Positions 1 to 6,435 of a stretch of 8,097 nt of DNA are shown one piece after another. The notes beneath the pieces were generated by a model. The model saw only the letters and a program-made list of their open reading frames with translations, was not told the origin of the DNA and ran no database searches. Every line of letters starts with the position of its first letter. Position 1 is the first letter of the stretch. The stretch covers positions 1 to 8,097 of the forward strand of contig JASFIT010000206.1 of NCBI GenBank assembly GCA_050122535.1, written 5' to 3'. Made by a program: the position numbers and the translations under genes. This DNA comes from JASFEQ01 sp050122535. Its GTDB lineage: Bacteria; Desulfobacterota; DSM-4660; Desulfatiglandales; HGW-15.

Positions 1-76
1 CTTTATCGCTATGGGGGTTGTTGTGGCCTTGGGCCCGATTATTTTGGCGCTGCTTGGCCGGAAAACTATCTCTTGA
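1..76 (+). CDS. C-terminal end of a membrane protein (partial)
   Basis: An open frame enters from the left edge (first full codon at position 2) and ends at TGA 74-76. The 24 visible residues are a hydrophobic run (MGVVVALGPIILALLG) followed by a short polar tail, RKTIS. This looks like the last transmembrane helix and cytoplasmic tail of a polytopic membrane protein, for example a major facilitator transporter. The family cannot be fixed from so little sequence. It is on the same strand as the carboxyltransferase gene, but 217 bases separate them, so joint transcription is not implied. Confidence 0.5.
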   Translation, partial: FIAMGVVVALGPIILALLGRKTIS

Positions 77-110
77 AGGCCTCCGACATGTGAAGCTTAC
101 GCCCCGGAGA

Positions 111-130
111 GGGGAGGGTTGGGGGGCGGG
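111..130 (+). other. G-quadruplex motif
   Basis: Four runs of at least three G lie within 20 bases: G4 (111-114), A, G3 (116-118), TT, G6 (121-126), C, G3 (128-130). Loops are 1, 2 and 1 bases, which meets the usual G3+N1-7 rule and is the short-loop class known to be stable. It lies in the spacer between the membrane protein and the carboxyltransferase gene. A role in termination or transcription is conjecture. Confidence 0.5.
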
Positions 131-173
131 CGGCCATGAGGACACGGTGTCCCCGTTGAGCCACATTTTCAGC

Positions 174-204
174 TTGACAAGTCAACCGCATTGGTGATGA
201 TATT
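174..204 (+). promoter_or_regulatory. Possible promoter overlapping a palindrome
   Basis: TTGACA at 174-179 matches the sigma-70 -35 consensus. The best downstream hexamer is GATATT (199-204, 4 of 6 matches) at a long 19-base spacing, so the promoter call is weak. The -35 box sits inside the perfect palindrome TTGAC-AA-GTCAA (174-185), and another, GGACAC-G-GTGTCC, lies at 140-152. Either could be an operator for the carboxyltransferase gene that starts 90 bases downstream. Confidence 0.25.
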
Positions 205-243
205 CCCACAGAACTTGTCTCAGTATTTCCCTCAACCAAATGT

Positions 244-260
244 TAAACATTTAAAGTTTA
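244..260 (+). promoter_or_regulatory. AT-rich palindrome, possible operator
   Basis: TAAACATTTAAAGTTTA is symmetric about its central base with a single mismatched pair. It ends 33 bases before the ATG of the carboxyltransferase gene, within the expected 5' leader or promoter. Size and symmetry fit a dimeric regulator site, but no regulator is identified. The gene's ribosome site GGAGG (283-287) lies six bases before the ATG. Confidence 0.3.
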
Positions 261-293
261 CATTTATTTTTACCTTATGAATGGAGGTTTTTT

Positions 294-1790
294 ATGAACG
301 ACTTTCTGGAATCGGGTAAGAAGAATCCCATTAAGATTCAAGACAACACCTTTCGAGATGGGCATCAGTCATTACTGGCCACGAGGATGAGGACTGAGGA
401 CATGCTTCCCATTGCTGAGAAAATGGATAGCGTCGGTTTCTGGGCCATGGAAGTGTGGGGAGGCGCAACCTTTGATTCTATGCACCGTTTCCTGGCTGAA
501 GATCCTTTCGAACGCGTCAGGACATTGAAACAGCATATCAAAAAGACGCCTTTTTCCATGTTGTTGAGAGGTCAGAACGTGGTGGGGTATCGCAACTATG
601 CGGATGACGTGGCAAAGCTCTTCGTGGATAAGTCCTGTGAAGTGGGCATTGACGTGTTTCGTGTCTTTGATGCCCTGAACGATTTCCGCAATTTCCAAAC
701 GGTCGTGGAGAGGATCAAAGCGAACGGCAAGCACTTCCAGGGCACCATCTGCTACTCTCTGACCGAAAGGCGCATGGGCGGCGATGTATTCAATCTGGCC
801 TATTATCGTAGCAAAGCCAAAGAGATCGAGGATATGGGAGCAGACACCCTTTGCCTCAAAGATATGGCCGGAATAATGGCTCCCTTTGATATTGCCAAAA
901 TTATCACCTCCCTGAAAAAAGAGCTCAAGATTCCTATCCAACTTCATACCCACTATACCAGTGGCATGGCCTCCATGATATACCTGGAGGCCATCAAGGC
1001 GGGAGTGGATATTGTTGACACCTGCCTGGCCCCGTTTGCCCTGAGGACTTCTCAGCCTGCCGTGGAACCCATCGTGGCTACCCTATATGGAACCACCAGG
1101 GATCCGGGGTTCGATCTGGGTCTTCTTCTTGAACTTGGCGATTATATGGAGACCATCGCACCCAAGTATAGAGACTACCTGGCCAAACACAAAATGGCGG
1201 TCATCGATACGGGTGTGCTGGCCCATCAGGTGCCCGGGGGAATGCTCTCCAACCTGGTGAACCAGCTCAAAGACGCCAAAGCATTGGATCGTTTGCCCGA
1301 GGTGTTCAAAGAGGTTGCTGTGACACGGAGAGAGCTAGGAACGCCTCCCCTCGTGACGCCCACGTCCCAGATCGTTGGCGTTCAGGCCGTGCTAAACGTG
1401 CTTTTTGGCAGATACAAGATGGTTACCAACGAGGTGAAAGACATGGTCTATGGCCTGTATGGAAAGACACCCACGCCAGTGGATCCGGAGGTCCAGAAGC
1501 AAGTCCTAAAAGGCTATAAACGGGGGGAAACACCTGTCACCGGCCGTGCAGCCGATTATCTGGAGCCGGAGTTGGACCAGGCCAGGGAAAGGCTAGGAGA
1601 TCTGGCAAAGGATGACTATGATCTGTTGATTGGTGCCATCTATCCCACGACGGGAGAGCAGTTCTTGAAATGGAAGTATGGCCTGGAGGAAAAGCCGCCC
1701 GAGGTCCTGCCCAAGACACTTGAAGATATCCGCAAAGAAGATGAGGCCATGGCCGCAGCCATAGAACAGATATGCAGCACCATTCAGTAA
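294..1790 (+). CDS. Biotin-dependent carboxyltransferase subunit (OadA/PycB/5S-like)
   Basis: This 498-residue protein is the carboxyltransferase part of a biotin enzyme. Such subunits move carboxylate between carboxybiotin and pyruvate/oxaloacetate in the cytoplasm. The HMGL-like TIM barrel occupies roughly residues 12-290. It has the metal-site signatures FRDGHQSLLATRMRT (Asp22), CLKDMAG (Lys189, the lysine expected to be carbamylated) and LHTHYTSG (His218, His220), then TSQPAVEP. A conserved PYC/OADA domain follows from about 310 to 470. There is no C-terminal biotinyl domain and no AMKM motif, so the biotin carrier must be a separate protein, as with PycB or transcarboxylase 5S. Neither carrier, biotin carboxylase nor membrane decarboxylase subunit is adjacent. 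Pyruvate carboxylase B, oxaloacetate decarboxylase alpha and the 5S subunit cannot be told apart here. RDGHQ replaces the commoner RDAHQ. The ATG is supported by GGAGG six bases upstream. Confidence 0.88.
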   Translation: MNDFLESGKKNPIKIQDNTFRDGHQSLLATRMRTEDMLPIAEKMDSVGFWAMEVWGGATFDSMHRFLAEDPFERVRTLKQHIKKTPFSMLLRGQNVVGYRNYADDVAKLFVDKSCEVGIDVFRVFDALNDFRNFQTVVERIKANGKHFQGTICYSLTERRMGGDVFNLAYYRSKAKEIEDMGADTLCLKDMAGIMAPFDIAKIITSLKKELKIPIQLHTHYTSGMASMIYLEAIKAGVDIVDTCLAPFALRTSQPAVEPIVATLYGTTRDPGFDLGLLLELGDYMETIAPKYRDYLAKHKMAVIDTGVLAHQVPGGMLSNLVNQLKDAKALDRLPEVFKEVAVTRRELGTPPLVTPTSQIVGVQAVLNVLFGRYKMVTNEVKDMVYGLYGKTPTPVDPEVQKQVLKGYKRGETPVTGRAADYLEPELDQARERLGDLAKDDYDLLIGAIYPTTGEQFLKWKYGLEEKPPEVLPKTLEDIRKEDEAMAAAIEQICSTIQ

Positions 1791-1841
1791 TGTGGAAACC
1801 GTGATACGCAATATTTGATACTCGATACGTATCAGGCCGAC

Positions 1842-1872
1842 AAAAAAGGGGAGTTTTGACGCTCCCTTTTTT
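1842..1872 (+). terminator. Intrinsic terminator of the carboxyltransferase gene
   Basis: An A6-GGGGAG arm (1842-1853) pairs with CTCCC-T6 (1862-1872) around an eight-base loop. The 3' arm itself supplies the T-run. It lies about 50 bases after the TAA and ends transcription before the repeat-rich spacer. The A-run also makes it a possible terminator on the other strand. Confidence 0.8.
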
Positions 1873-1960
1873 CATTGGTATACTGCGTTGCAGAGAATCT
1901 CAGCCCAGATGAGCAGGCTTTAACCTACCCTTCAAAGGGGCTTCATTACCCTATGATCTT

Positions 1961-2097
1961 TAGAGTGCCTAAAGTGTTCTAAAGTGCCTAAAATGCCTAA
2001 AGTGAATGAGTTTCTTGTCAGTTTCCAAATCGACCTCGCCAAGGGCGAGCACCTCAACTTTAGCTCACTTTAGTTCACTTGTAACTTTAGATCACTC
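1961..2097. repeat. Facing arrays of a CTAAAGTG-type repeat around a hairpin
   Basis: The left array (1961-2006) has five short units: TAGAGTGCC, TAAAGTGTTC, TAAAGTGCC, TAAAATGCC and TAAAGTGAA. The right array (2053-2097) carries the same word on the opposite strand: CAACTTTAG, CTCACTTTAG, TTCACTTG, TAACTTTAG and ATCACTC. Between them sits a perfect hairpin, CTCGCC-AAG-GGCGAG (2035-2049). The whole region can fold as one long imperfect hairpin. It fills most of the gene-free stretch 1873-2191. No coding frame is convincing there. Function is unknown; a lineage-specific intergenic repeat or a multi-site operator are both possible. Confidence 0.7.
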
Positions 2098-2138
2098 AAA
2101 ACGCCTTCTATCGACCAAGGCATAGTCGAATATACTTG

Positions 2139-2162
2139 ACCTGGCCCGGAGGACCAGGTTTT
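2139..2162 (+). promoter_or_regulatory. Stem-loop with T-run in the leader of the substrate-binding gene
   Basis: ACCTGG (2139-2144) pairs perfectly with CCAGGT (2154-2159) around a nine-base loop and is followed by TTTT. It lies 30 bases before the GTG start and just before the ribosome site. It could be a weak terminator or attenuator closing the upstream region, or a leader hairpin. The stem is only six pairs and the T-run is short. Confidence 0.35.
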
Positions 2163-2191
2163 GTAAAGTAAAATGAGGAAGGAGGAGGGCG

Positions 2192-3919
2192 GTGAAAGAG
2201 ACTTCAAAACAGCTTAATTTCTTTTGCAGACCCATCTTAATTCTCGCTCTTCAGGCATTTCTTCTCCTTGGGCCCTTTGGTGTGGAGGTCCGGGGAGAAG
2301 GTGTTATTAAAATTGGTGTACTGGAGGAGCCCAAGACACTTAACATCTGGCTGGCCAGTGATAGTTGGTCTCGCAAGGTCCTGAGTCAGATCTATCAACC
2401 CCTCTATATTCGGGAACCCAAGAATCTGAGACTCATCCCATGGCTGGCAGAAGGACAGCCCGTGTATGATAAGTCCACAATCTCCTACACTATTAAGCTC
2501 AGAAAGGCCAAGTGGTCGGACGGCTCAGAATTCACCTCAGAAGATGTGGCTTTCACCGGAGACGTGATAAAAGAGTTCGGTGTTCCACGATACTATTCTA
2601 GCTGGAAGTTTGTTGAAAAGATAGAGCCGCTGGACGACCATACAGTGAAATTCCATCTTGGTGCTCCGGAGGCCATTTTTCTTACGAGGACCATGGCCAC
2701 CCCTATTGTGCAAAAAAAGGAATGGGCGAAGGTGGTCGAAATGGCCAAACGGGCTGAAAGACCGTTGGGCCATTTACTCAAACATAAAGTGGAAAAGCCT
2801 GTAGGAACAGGTCCATTCCTGCTTACAGACTGGAGACAGGGGGCCTATATTTTTCTTAAGAAAAATGAACATTTTTTTGGGAGAGAGAAAGAAATGCGGG
2901 GATTTGTCCTGGGCCCCTGTATTGATGGGATGATTCTCAAGATCTTTGGCACCACTGATGCTGCAATTCTGGCCATGAGAAAAGGAAGTGTTGACATGTT
3001 TTGGTGGGGGATTCAGGCAGGATACATTGAGGACCTTCTCAAAGACAGAGAGGTGGGAATTATTACAAATGAAAAAAGTGCGCTCTACTATCTGGGGTTC
3101 AACCTCAGGAAGCCTCCTTTCGACGACGTTCACTTCAGACATGCTGTGGCTACCCTTATTGACAAAGATTTTATTCTCAGAAGGATACTCCAGGGCTACG
3201 CTGTAAAGATGGATTCCATTGTGCCCCCTGGCAACACCTTCTGGCATTGCAAGGGCCTTCCTGAGTACGGCGGGGGCCTCAAAAGGGAAGACCGTGTCAG
3301 GAGGGCTTATGAGATCCTCGGTAATGCGAAATACACCTGGAAAGTTCCACCCGTGAACGCCAAGGGAGAGGTGGTAAGGGGGGAAGGAATCATTCTGCCC
3401 AATGGAAGCCGCATGAAACGCATCACCATTCTCACGCCGCCGGCAGACTATGATCCCCTTCGTGCCATGGTGGGAATAATGATCCAGGAGTGGCTCAGAA
3501 TGATCGGCATTCCCGTATTATCCAGACCCATGGGCTTCAGTTCCCTGATGGATCAGGTCAAGAGACGTCGTCAATTTGATCTTTTTGTGCTGGGATACGG
3601 TAATCTCTCTCTGGATCCGGACTACCTGAGGAATTTTTTCCACTCAAAAAATGATAGGCCTCGGGGTTGGAACATGAGTGGATATCGCAATCCCCAATTC
3701 GACAAGATCTCCGATGAATCCTCTCGCACAATGGATGTGGATAAAAGGAGGGCTCTGATTTGGGAGATGCAGAAAATCATTATGCGAGACATCCCCTATA
3801 TCCCACTGTACAATCCCAAATTGATTGAGGCGGTCAGACACGACAGATTCAGTGGGTGGGTGGAGATGCTGGGGGGCATTGGGAACACCTGGTCCTTCTG
3901 TACGATCAGGGCAAAATAA
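2192..3919 (+). CDS. ABC transporter substrate-binding protein, family 5 (peptide/nickel type)
   Basis: This 575-residue exported protein belongs to the solute-binding family 5 (DppA/OppA/NikA group), which captures peptides, nickel chelates or other solutes in the periplasm for an ABC importer. Residues 1-36 form a signal peptide: a charged start (KETSK), a hydrophobic core (ILILALQAFLLLG) and probable cleavage near VRGEG. There is no Cys after the core, so it is not an obvious lipoprotein. The mature start IKIGVLEEPKTLN, the WSDGSEFTSEDVAFT block (about 110-124) and the C-terminal GYRNPQFDKI and IPYIPLYNP blocks are typical. Length is normal to slightly long and no break is seen. The start is GTG, with GGAGG at 2181-2185 six bases before it. 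No permease or ATPase gene follows on this strand, so it is an orphan here. Substrate cannot be assigned. Confidence 0.88.
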   Translation: MKETSKQLNFFCRPILILALQAFLLLGPFGVEVRGEGVIKIGVLEEPKTLNIWLASDSWSRKVLSQIYQPLYIREPKNLRLIPWLAEGQPVYDKSTISYTIKLRKAKWSDGSEFTSEDVAFTGDVIKEFGVPRYYSSWKFVEKIEPLDDHTVKFHLGAPEAIFLTRTMATPIVQKKEWAKVVEMAKRAERPLGHLLKHKVEKPVGTGPFLLTDWRQGAYIFLKKNEHFFGREKEMRGFVLGPCIDGMILKIFGTTDAAILAMRKGSVDMFWWGIQAGYIEDLLKDREVGIITNEKSALYYLGFNLRKPPFDDVHFRHAVATLIDKDFILRRILQGYAVKMDSIVPPGNTFWHCKGLPEYGGGLKREDRVRRAYEILGNAKYTWKVPPVNAKGEVVRGEGIILPNGSRMKRITILTPPADYDPLRAMVGIMIQEWLRMIGIPVLSRPMGFSSLMDQVKRRRQFDLFVLGYGNLSLDPDYLRNFFHSKNDRPRGWNMSGYRNPQFDKISDESSRTMDVDKRRALIWEMQKIIMRDIPYIPLYNPKLIEAVRHDRFSGWVEMLGGIGNTWSFCTIRAK

Positions 3920-4026
3920 GGTTTCGAAAATTCCAGATGCAAAAAACTATGAGAGGTCAAATCTTTACAGGCTATCGCTCGAGCCCAATTCTGCGAAAAG
4001 TCCTTTTTCATCAGCATAGAGGATTT

Positions 4027-4135
4027 TACTGGATTCCCGCTTTCGCGGGAATGACGGGTGGTTTATTGCTGTAAACACATTATGTCATCCCCGCCCCGAA
4101 TCGAGTGCGGGATAAACTCCGGCGAGGATCCAGTA
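4027..4135. repeat. Inverted pair of a palindromic intergenic repeat
   Basis: TACTGGAT (4027-4034) is matched exactly by ATCCAGTA (4128-4135), and ATGAC (4051-4055) by GTCAT (4084-4088), giving two copies of one repeat in opposite orientation. The left copy holds a perfect hairpin, ATTCCCGC-TTTC-GCGGGAAT (4033-4052). The right copy has diverged but keeps CCCCG/CGGG blocks. Related blocks recur at 8053-8097. It lies between convergent genes, where palindromic repeats often collect. The rest of the gene-free stretch 3920-4226 shows no feature I can support. Confidence 0.7.
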
Positions 4136-4226
4136 GACATGCCCGATTATTGAATGCGAAGCCGTTGTATTAGCTGGCTTTGAGTAAAAGCCTCTAGACA
4201 TTTCCTCCATCATAAGCAAATTGGAA

Positions 4227-4257
4227 CCCCCACCTCTCCACGAGAGGTGGGGGCTTT
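4227..4257. terminator. Strong stem-loop terminator between convergent genes
   Basis: A perfect 12-bp stem, CCCCCACCTCTC (4227-4238) with GAGAGGTGGGGG (4242-4253), closes on a three-base loop CAC. On the + strand CTTTCTT follows; on the - strand TTCCAATTT follows. Neither is an ideal T-run. It lies 43 bases beyond the stop of the - strand SYLF gene and about 300 beyond the + strand substrate-binding gene, so it may serve both. Confidence 0.65.
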
Positions 4258-4295
4258 CTTGCCAAGCCCAACATCATACTCATTCACTTCTTGCT

Positions 4296-5168
4296 TTAGC
4301 GAGCGACCAGCAGTTTTTGACCAGGATGAATGGTGTCCGTTTTATTCATATTGTTTAGGCGACACAATTCATCCACTGAGATACCATACTGTTTACCAAT
4401 CTTGGAAAGTGTATCCCCGCTGCGGACGACATGGTATTGCCCCTCAGCCTGAGAACGCGGTTTCTGTTGTGCGGCATATGCCGCTTTGGCAACCGCTGTA
4501 CGGAGCTCAGCTGACCCCGGGTTGCTCACAGTGCGCTTCACAAAAATATCTACGGGTGTAACAGGCTTCCCGTAATAGGCCTGATTCCATTCATCCCGCG
4601 TCTTTATGACCGCACCTTCAAAATTAGCGCCAGCATAGGCCCCTTTGGACCGTGCGAAGGAAAGAATATCTGCGGTAATAGTCGTTTTCGCACCCGCACC
4701 CAGCGGGCCAACAGCAACAGAGGTATCGCCTCCCAGCTTGAAGGATGTGGTCAGGAGCTTGTCAATGCCCTTCTGAGATCTAACCATCATAATCACCTCC
4801 GCTGCCTCGCCGCCGATCTGCAGCCCAAAGGTCACTGAGCCTAGGGTGTAGAAACCAGGCTGAGTCCATTTGCCTGTTTTCGCATCCTTTACCACGAGCA
4901 CACCTCTCCCCCCAGAGCCACCGAGAATGAAACCACCCTTCAGTACGCTTGGAGCAATGAGCAGTCCCTTGGCCTGGTCCAGGTTTTCGTGTAGCCAAGA
5001 CATATTATCGTCTCTCATAAAGCTCTGGAAAGTAAGACGCGCCTTGTCCACAAGAGCTTGTTGCTCAGCAGGCTCAGCCGCTGCTGTCTGAATGGTTAAA
5101 CCGAAAAACAAGAAACTGGCAACAGCGGTAAATACGATTTTGGAAAATCTAATACTTCTCTTCTTCAT
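4296..5168 (-). CDS. Exported SYLF-domain protein with C-terminal LysM
   Basis: The 290-residue product has a signal peptide (residues 1 to about 31: KKRS start, hydrophobic core, TAAA cleavage region). A SYLF (Ysc84-like lipid-binding) domain follows from about 35 to 215, including LLIAPSVLKGGFILGGSGG. A LysM domain occupies 245-290 (YHVVRSGDTLSKIGKQYGIS to PGQKLLVAR). SYLF domains bind phosphoinositides in eukaryotes; the role of bacterial secreted forms is poorly known. LysM binds peptidoglycan N-acetylglucosamine, so the protein is probably held at the cell wall in the periplasm. A linker rich in Gln, Lys and Ala (about 216-244) joins them. The ATG is supported by GGAGG (5177-5181) eight bases upstream. 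The spacer to the upstream GAF gene is 295 bases, so it probably has its own promoter. Confidence 0.88.
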   Translation of the reverse strand: MKKRSIRFSKIVFTAVASFLFFGLTIQTAAAEPAEQQALVDKARLTFQSFMRDDNMSWLHENLDQAKGLLIAPSVLKGGFILGGSGGRGVLVVKDAKTGKWTQPGFYTLGSVTFGLQIGGEAAEVIMMVRSQKGIDKLLTTSFKLGGDTSVAVGPLGAGAKTTITADILSFARSKGAYAGANFEGAVIKTRDEWNQAYYGKPVTPVDIFVKRTVSNPGSAELRTAVAKAAYAAQQKPRSQAEGQYHVVRSGDTLSKIGKQYGISVDELCRLNNMNKTDTIHPGQKLLVAR

Positions 5169-5286
5169 TTCACCGTCCTCCCCTTTTCTGGTTAATGATT
5201 ATTGACTTATTCACAATTTCTTACTGCAAGGCGAGTGAAACCAGCTCAAAACGAATAATGGAATCATTTCTTTATCCTATCGTGAA

Positions 5287-5320
5287 TACCTAGATAGGTA
5301 AAGCTTGAAACGACCGTTTC
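5287..5320. promoter_or_regulatory. Three abutting palindromes upstream of the SYLF gene
   Basis: TACCTA-GA-TAGGTA (5287-5300), AAGCTT (5301-5306) and GAAACG-AC-CGTTTC (5307-5320) are each perfect palindromes and abut without a gap. The two 14-mers share the 6-2-6 design with centres exactly 20 bases apart, close to two helical turns. This suits side-by-side dimeric regulator sites, 119-152 bases before the SYLF start. Elsewhere in the 5169-5463 spacer are CCCG-ATAA-CGGG (5378-5389) and a TGGCCA/TGGCCA stem with a seven-base loop (5442-5460). No known riboswitch was recognised. Confidence 0.4.
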
Positions 5321-5463
5321 ATAGGAAGGCGGGCCTCGCAAAGATGGAAAGGAGGATTCCCAAGATCAAACACGAAGCCCGATAACGGGAGGAGGCTTAG
5401 CTACGAAAGGGAAAAGATGTCCGTCTGTTTCGGCATGCGTGTGGCCATTCCATCTGGCCATAC

Positions 5464-6033
5464 TCAAGGCGTGCTTCTAAACTCGAACCATTGATGCACA
5501 TCTTGAATCAAACGTTCATGGTCGCTCTTCAAATGGTGGTACATGCGCGCATTATCAATGGCAATACCCCCCATGTCCGCCAGTCCATAGATGAACTCTA
5601 TTTCGTCATATGAAAATTTACGAGGTTCAGAGGTATATATCCGAAGGACACCTATTATCCCTCCCCTAACAGTCATAGGGATGGAGAGAATAGAAGTGAT
5701 GCCTTCCTTTTCCGCCTCTTTCGGATACTGAGCCCTCGGATCGTTCGTAGCATTATAGATGAGCACGGTTTTACCATCTAAGGTTCCAGAGATACTCTTA
5801 TCTGCCTCTATGGGGCCTTTCTTGAGATATGATTCACTAAGCCCATGGGAGGCCCTGACCTCCAATATCTTCCGATCCTTATCCAGAAGAAAAATCGTAC
5901 ACGCTTTGACGTTTAGTGCAGCGACGGTATTTTCGGCAATCAATTTCAAAACTTCCGCCACATTTAGACTGGAATTCACAGCCTTTGACACGTCTCTAAA
6001 AAGCCTGAAGTACTGTAACTGTAAGTCTTCCAC
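5464..6033 (-). CDS. GAF-domain protein
   Basis: The product has 189 residues and is a single GAF domain (about 20-165) with short helical ends. GAF domains bind small ligands such as cyclic nucleotides, haem or chromophores in signalling proteins. Visible family features are the start helix (VSKAVNSSLNVAEVLKLIAE), the strand ACTIFLLDKDRKILEVRASHG, the loop KSISG, the motif ILSIPMTVRGGIIGVLRIYT and the closing helix (LADMGGIAIDNARMYHHLK). No histidine kinase, cyclase or DNA-binding domain is attached, so it is a stand-alone sensor or was named from one domain. The ligand is not predictable. The start is GTG (6031-6033). An in-frame TAG lies directly upstream, so no longer form is possible. 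AAGGGGG nearby is a weak ribosome site. A small unknown ORF lies 87 bases upstream on the same strand. Confidence 0.82.
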   Translation of the reverse strand: MEDLQLQYFRLFRDVSKAVNSSLNVAEVLKLIAENTVAALNVKACTIFLLDKDRKILEVRASHGLSESYLKKGPIEADKSISGTLDGKTVLIYNATNDPRAQYPKEAEKEGITSILSIPMTVRGGIIGVLRIYTSEPRKFSYDEIEFIYGLADMGGIAIDNARMYHHLKSDHERLIQDVHQWFEFRSTP

Positions 6034-6120
6034 CTATTCCCCCTTTCCTTTTTCTCTGGTTAAATACCCAGCTGCTACAAGGTGGTACTTCTTAAGGATA
6101 TGTGTACAGAGCACCCCTTA

Positions 6121-6351
6121 TCAACCCATTTTGTGAGAATTATTCGTCAAGAACCGTTGAAGCAGATCATGAGACAACCATCTGTGGGCAAACGCTGAAT
6201 TGAGGCTAATACATAAGGGAAGGGTCTTCAACACAACTTCTAAAGCCTTGGCGTCTTGAGCAGCCTGCACCATTTCGATTGCGCCAGGGTGGCCTTGAAT
6301 ATGATGAGTCATGCGCGTATTGATTTGATATAAGGTCGGATATCCCGGCAA
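6121..6351 (-). CDS. Small hypothetical protein, start uncertain
   Basis: An open frame of up to 76 codons ends at TGA 6121-6123. It can begin at TTG (6351) or at ATG (6312, 63 residues); neither has a convincing ribosome site. The interior looks protein-like, with predicted amphipathic helices (GAIEMVQAAQDAKALEVVLK, then FAHRWLSHDLLQRFL). I do not recognise a family. It begins 26 bases after the likely selD terminator and ends 87 bases before the GAF gene. It may be a small real gene, the 3' remnant of a larger one, or a chance frame. A conserved protein match would settle it. Confidence 0.33.
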   Translation of the reverse strand: MPGYPTLYQINTRMTHHIQGHPGAIEMVQAAQDAKALEVVLKTLPLCISLNSAFAHRWLSHDLLQRFLTNNSHKMG

Positions 6352-6376
6352 ACAGGTGTTGAAAAAAGCTGTGATG

Positions 6377-6409
6377 GAAAAAGGCCTACCTCCTTTTGAT
6401 GGTAGGCCT
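6377..6409 (-). terminator. Likely selD terminator, displaced by an element
   Basis: AGGCCTACC pairs perfectly over nine bases with GGTAGGCCT (arms 6401-6409 and 6382-6390) around a ten-base loop. Read on the - strand the stem runs into TTTTT. The only - strand gene upstream without its own terminator is selD, whose stop lies 242 bases away across the MITE-like element. Confidence 0.65.
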
Positions 6410-6435
6410 GAAAATCATGACTTGTTTGGGGATCT

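Noticed and set aside
372..953. 193-residue open frame on the - strand inside the carboxyltransferase gene
   Set aside because: It lies wholly antisense to a gene with clear catalytic motifs. Its translation is rich in His and Ile with no domain likeness.
1961..2097. CRISPR array
   Set aside because: Units are 8-10 bases with no unique spacers of 25-40 bases, the two halves are inverted to each other, and no cas gene is near.
3825..4074. Small + strand open frames across the end of the substrate-binding gene and the repeat
   Set aside because: They overlap the real gene in another frame and then read through a palindromic repeat; no ribosome site or protein-like composition is seen.
5169..5463. 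Riboswitch (c-di-GMP or cobalamin type) in the leader of the SYLF gene
   Set aside because: GCAAAG-like and purine-rich pieces are present, but the conserved blocks of those classes are not in the right order on either strand.
5464..5466. TGA ending the GAF gene as another selenocysteine codon, with a hairpin just after it
   Set aside because: The TGGCCA hairpin begins only three bases after the TGA, too close for a bacterial SECIS loop. The extension is 19 codons with no recognisable domain, and the GAF domain is already complete.
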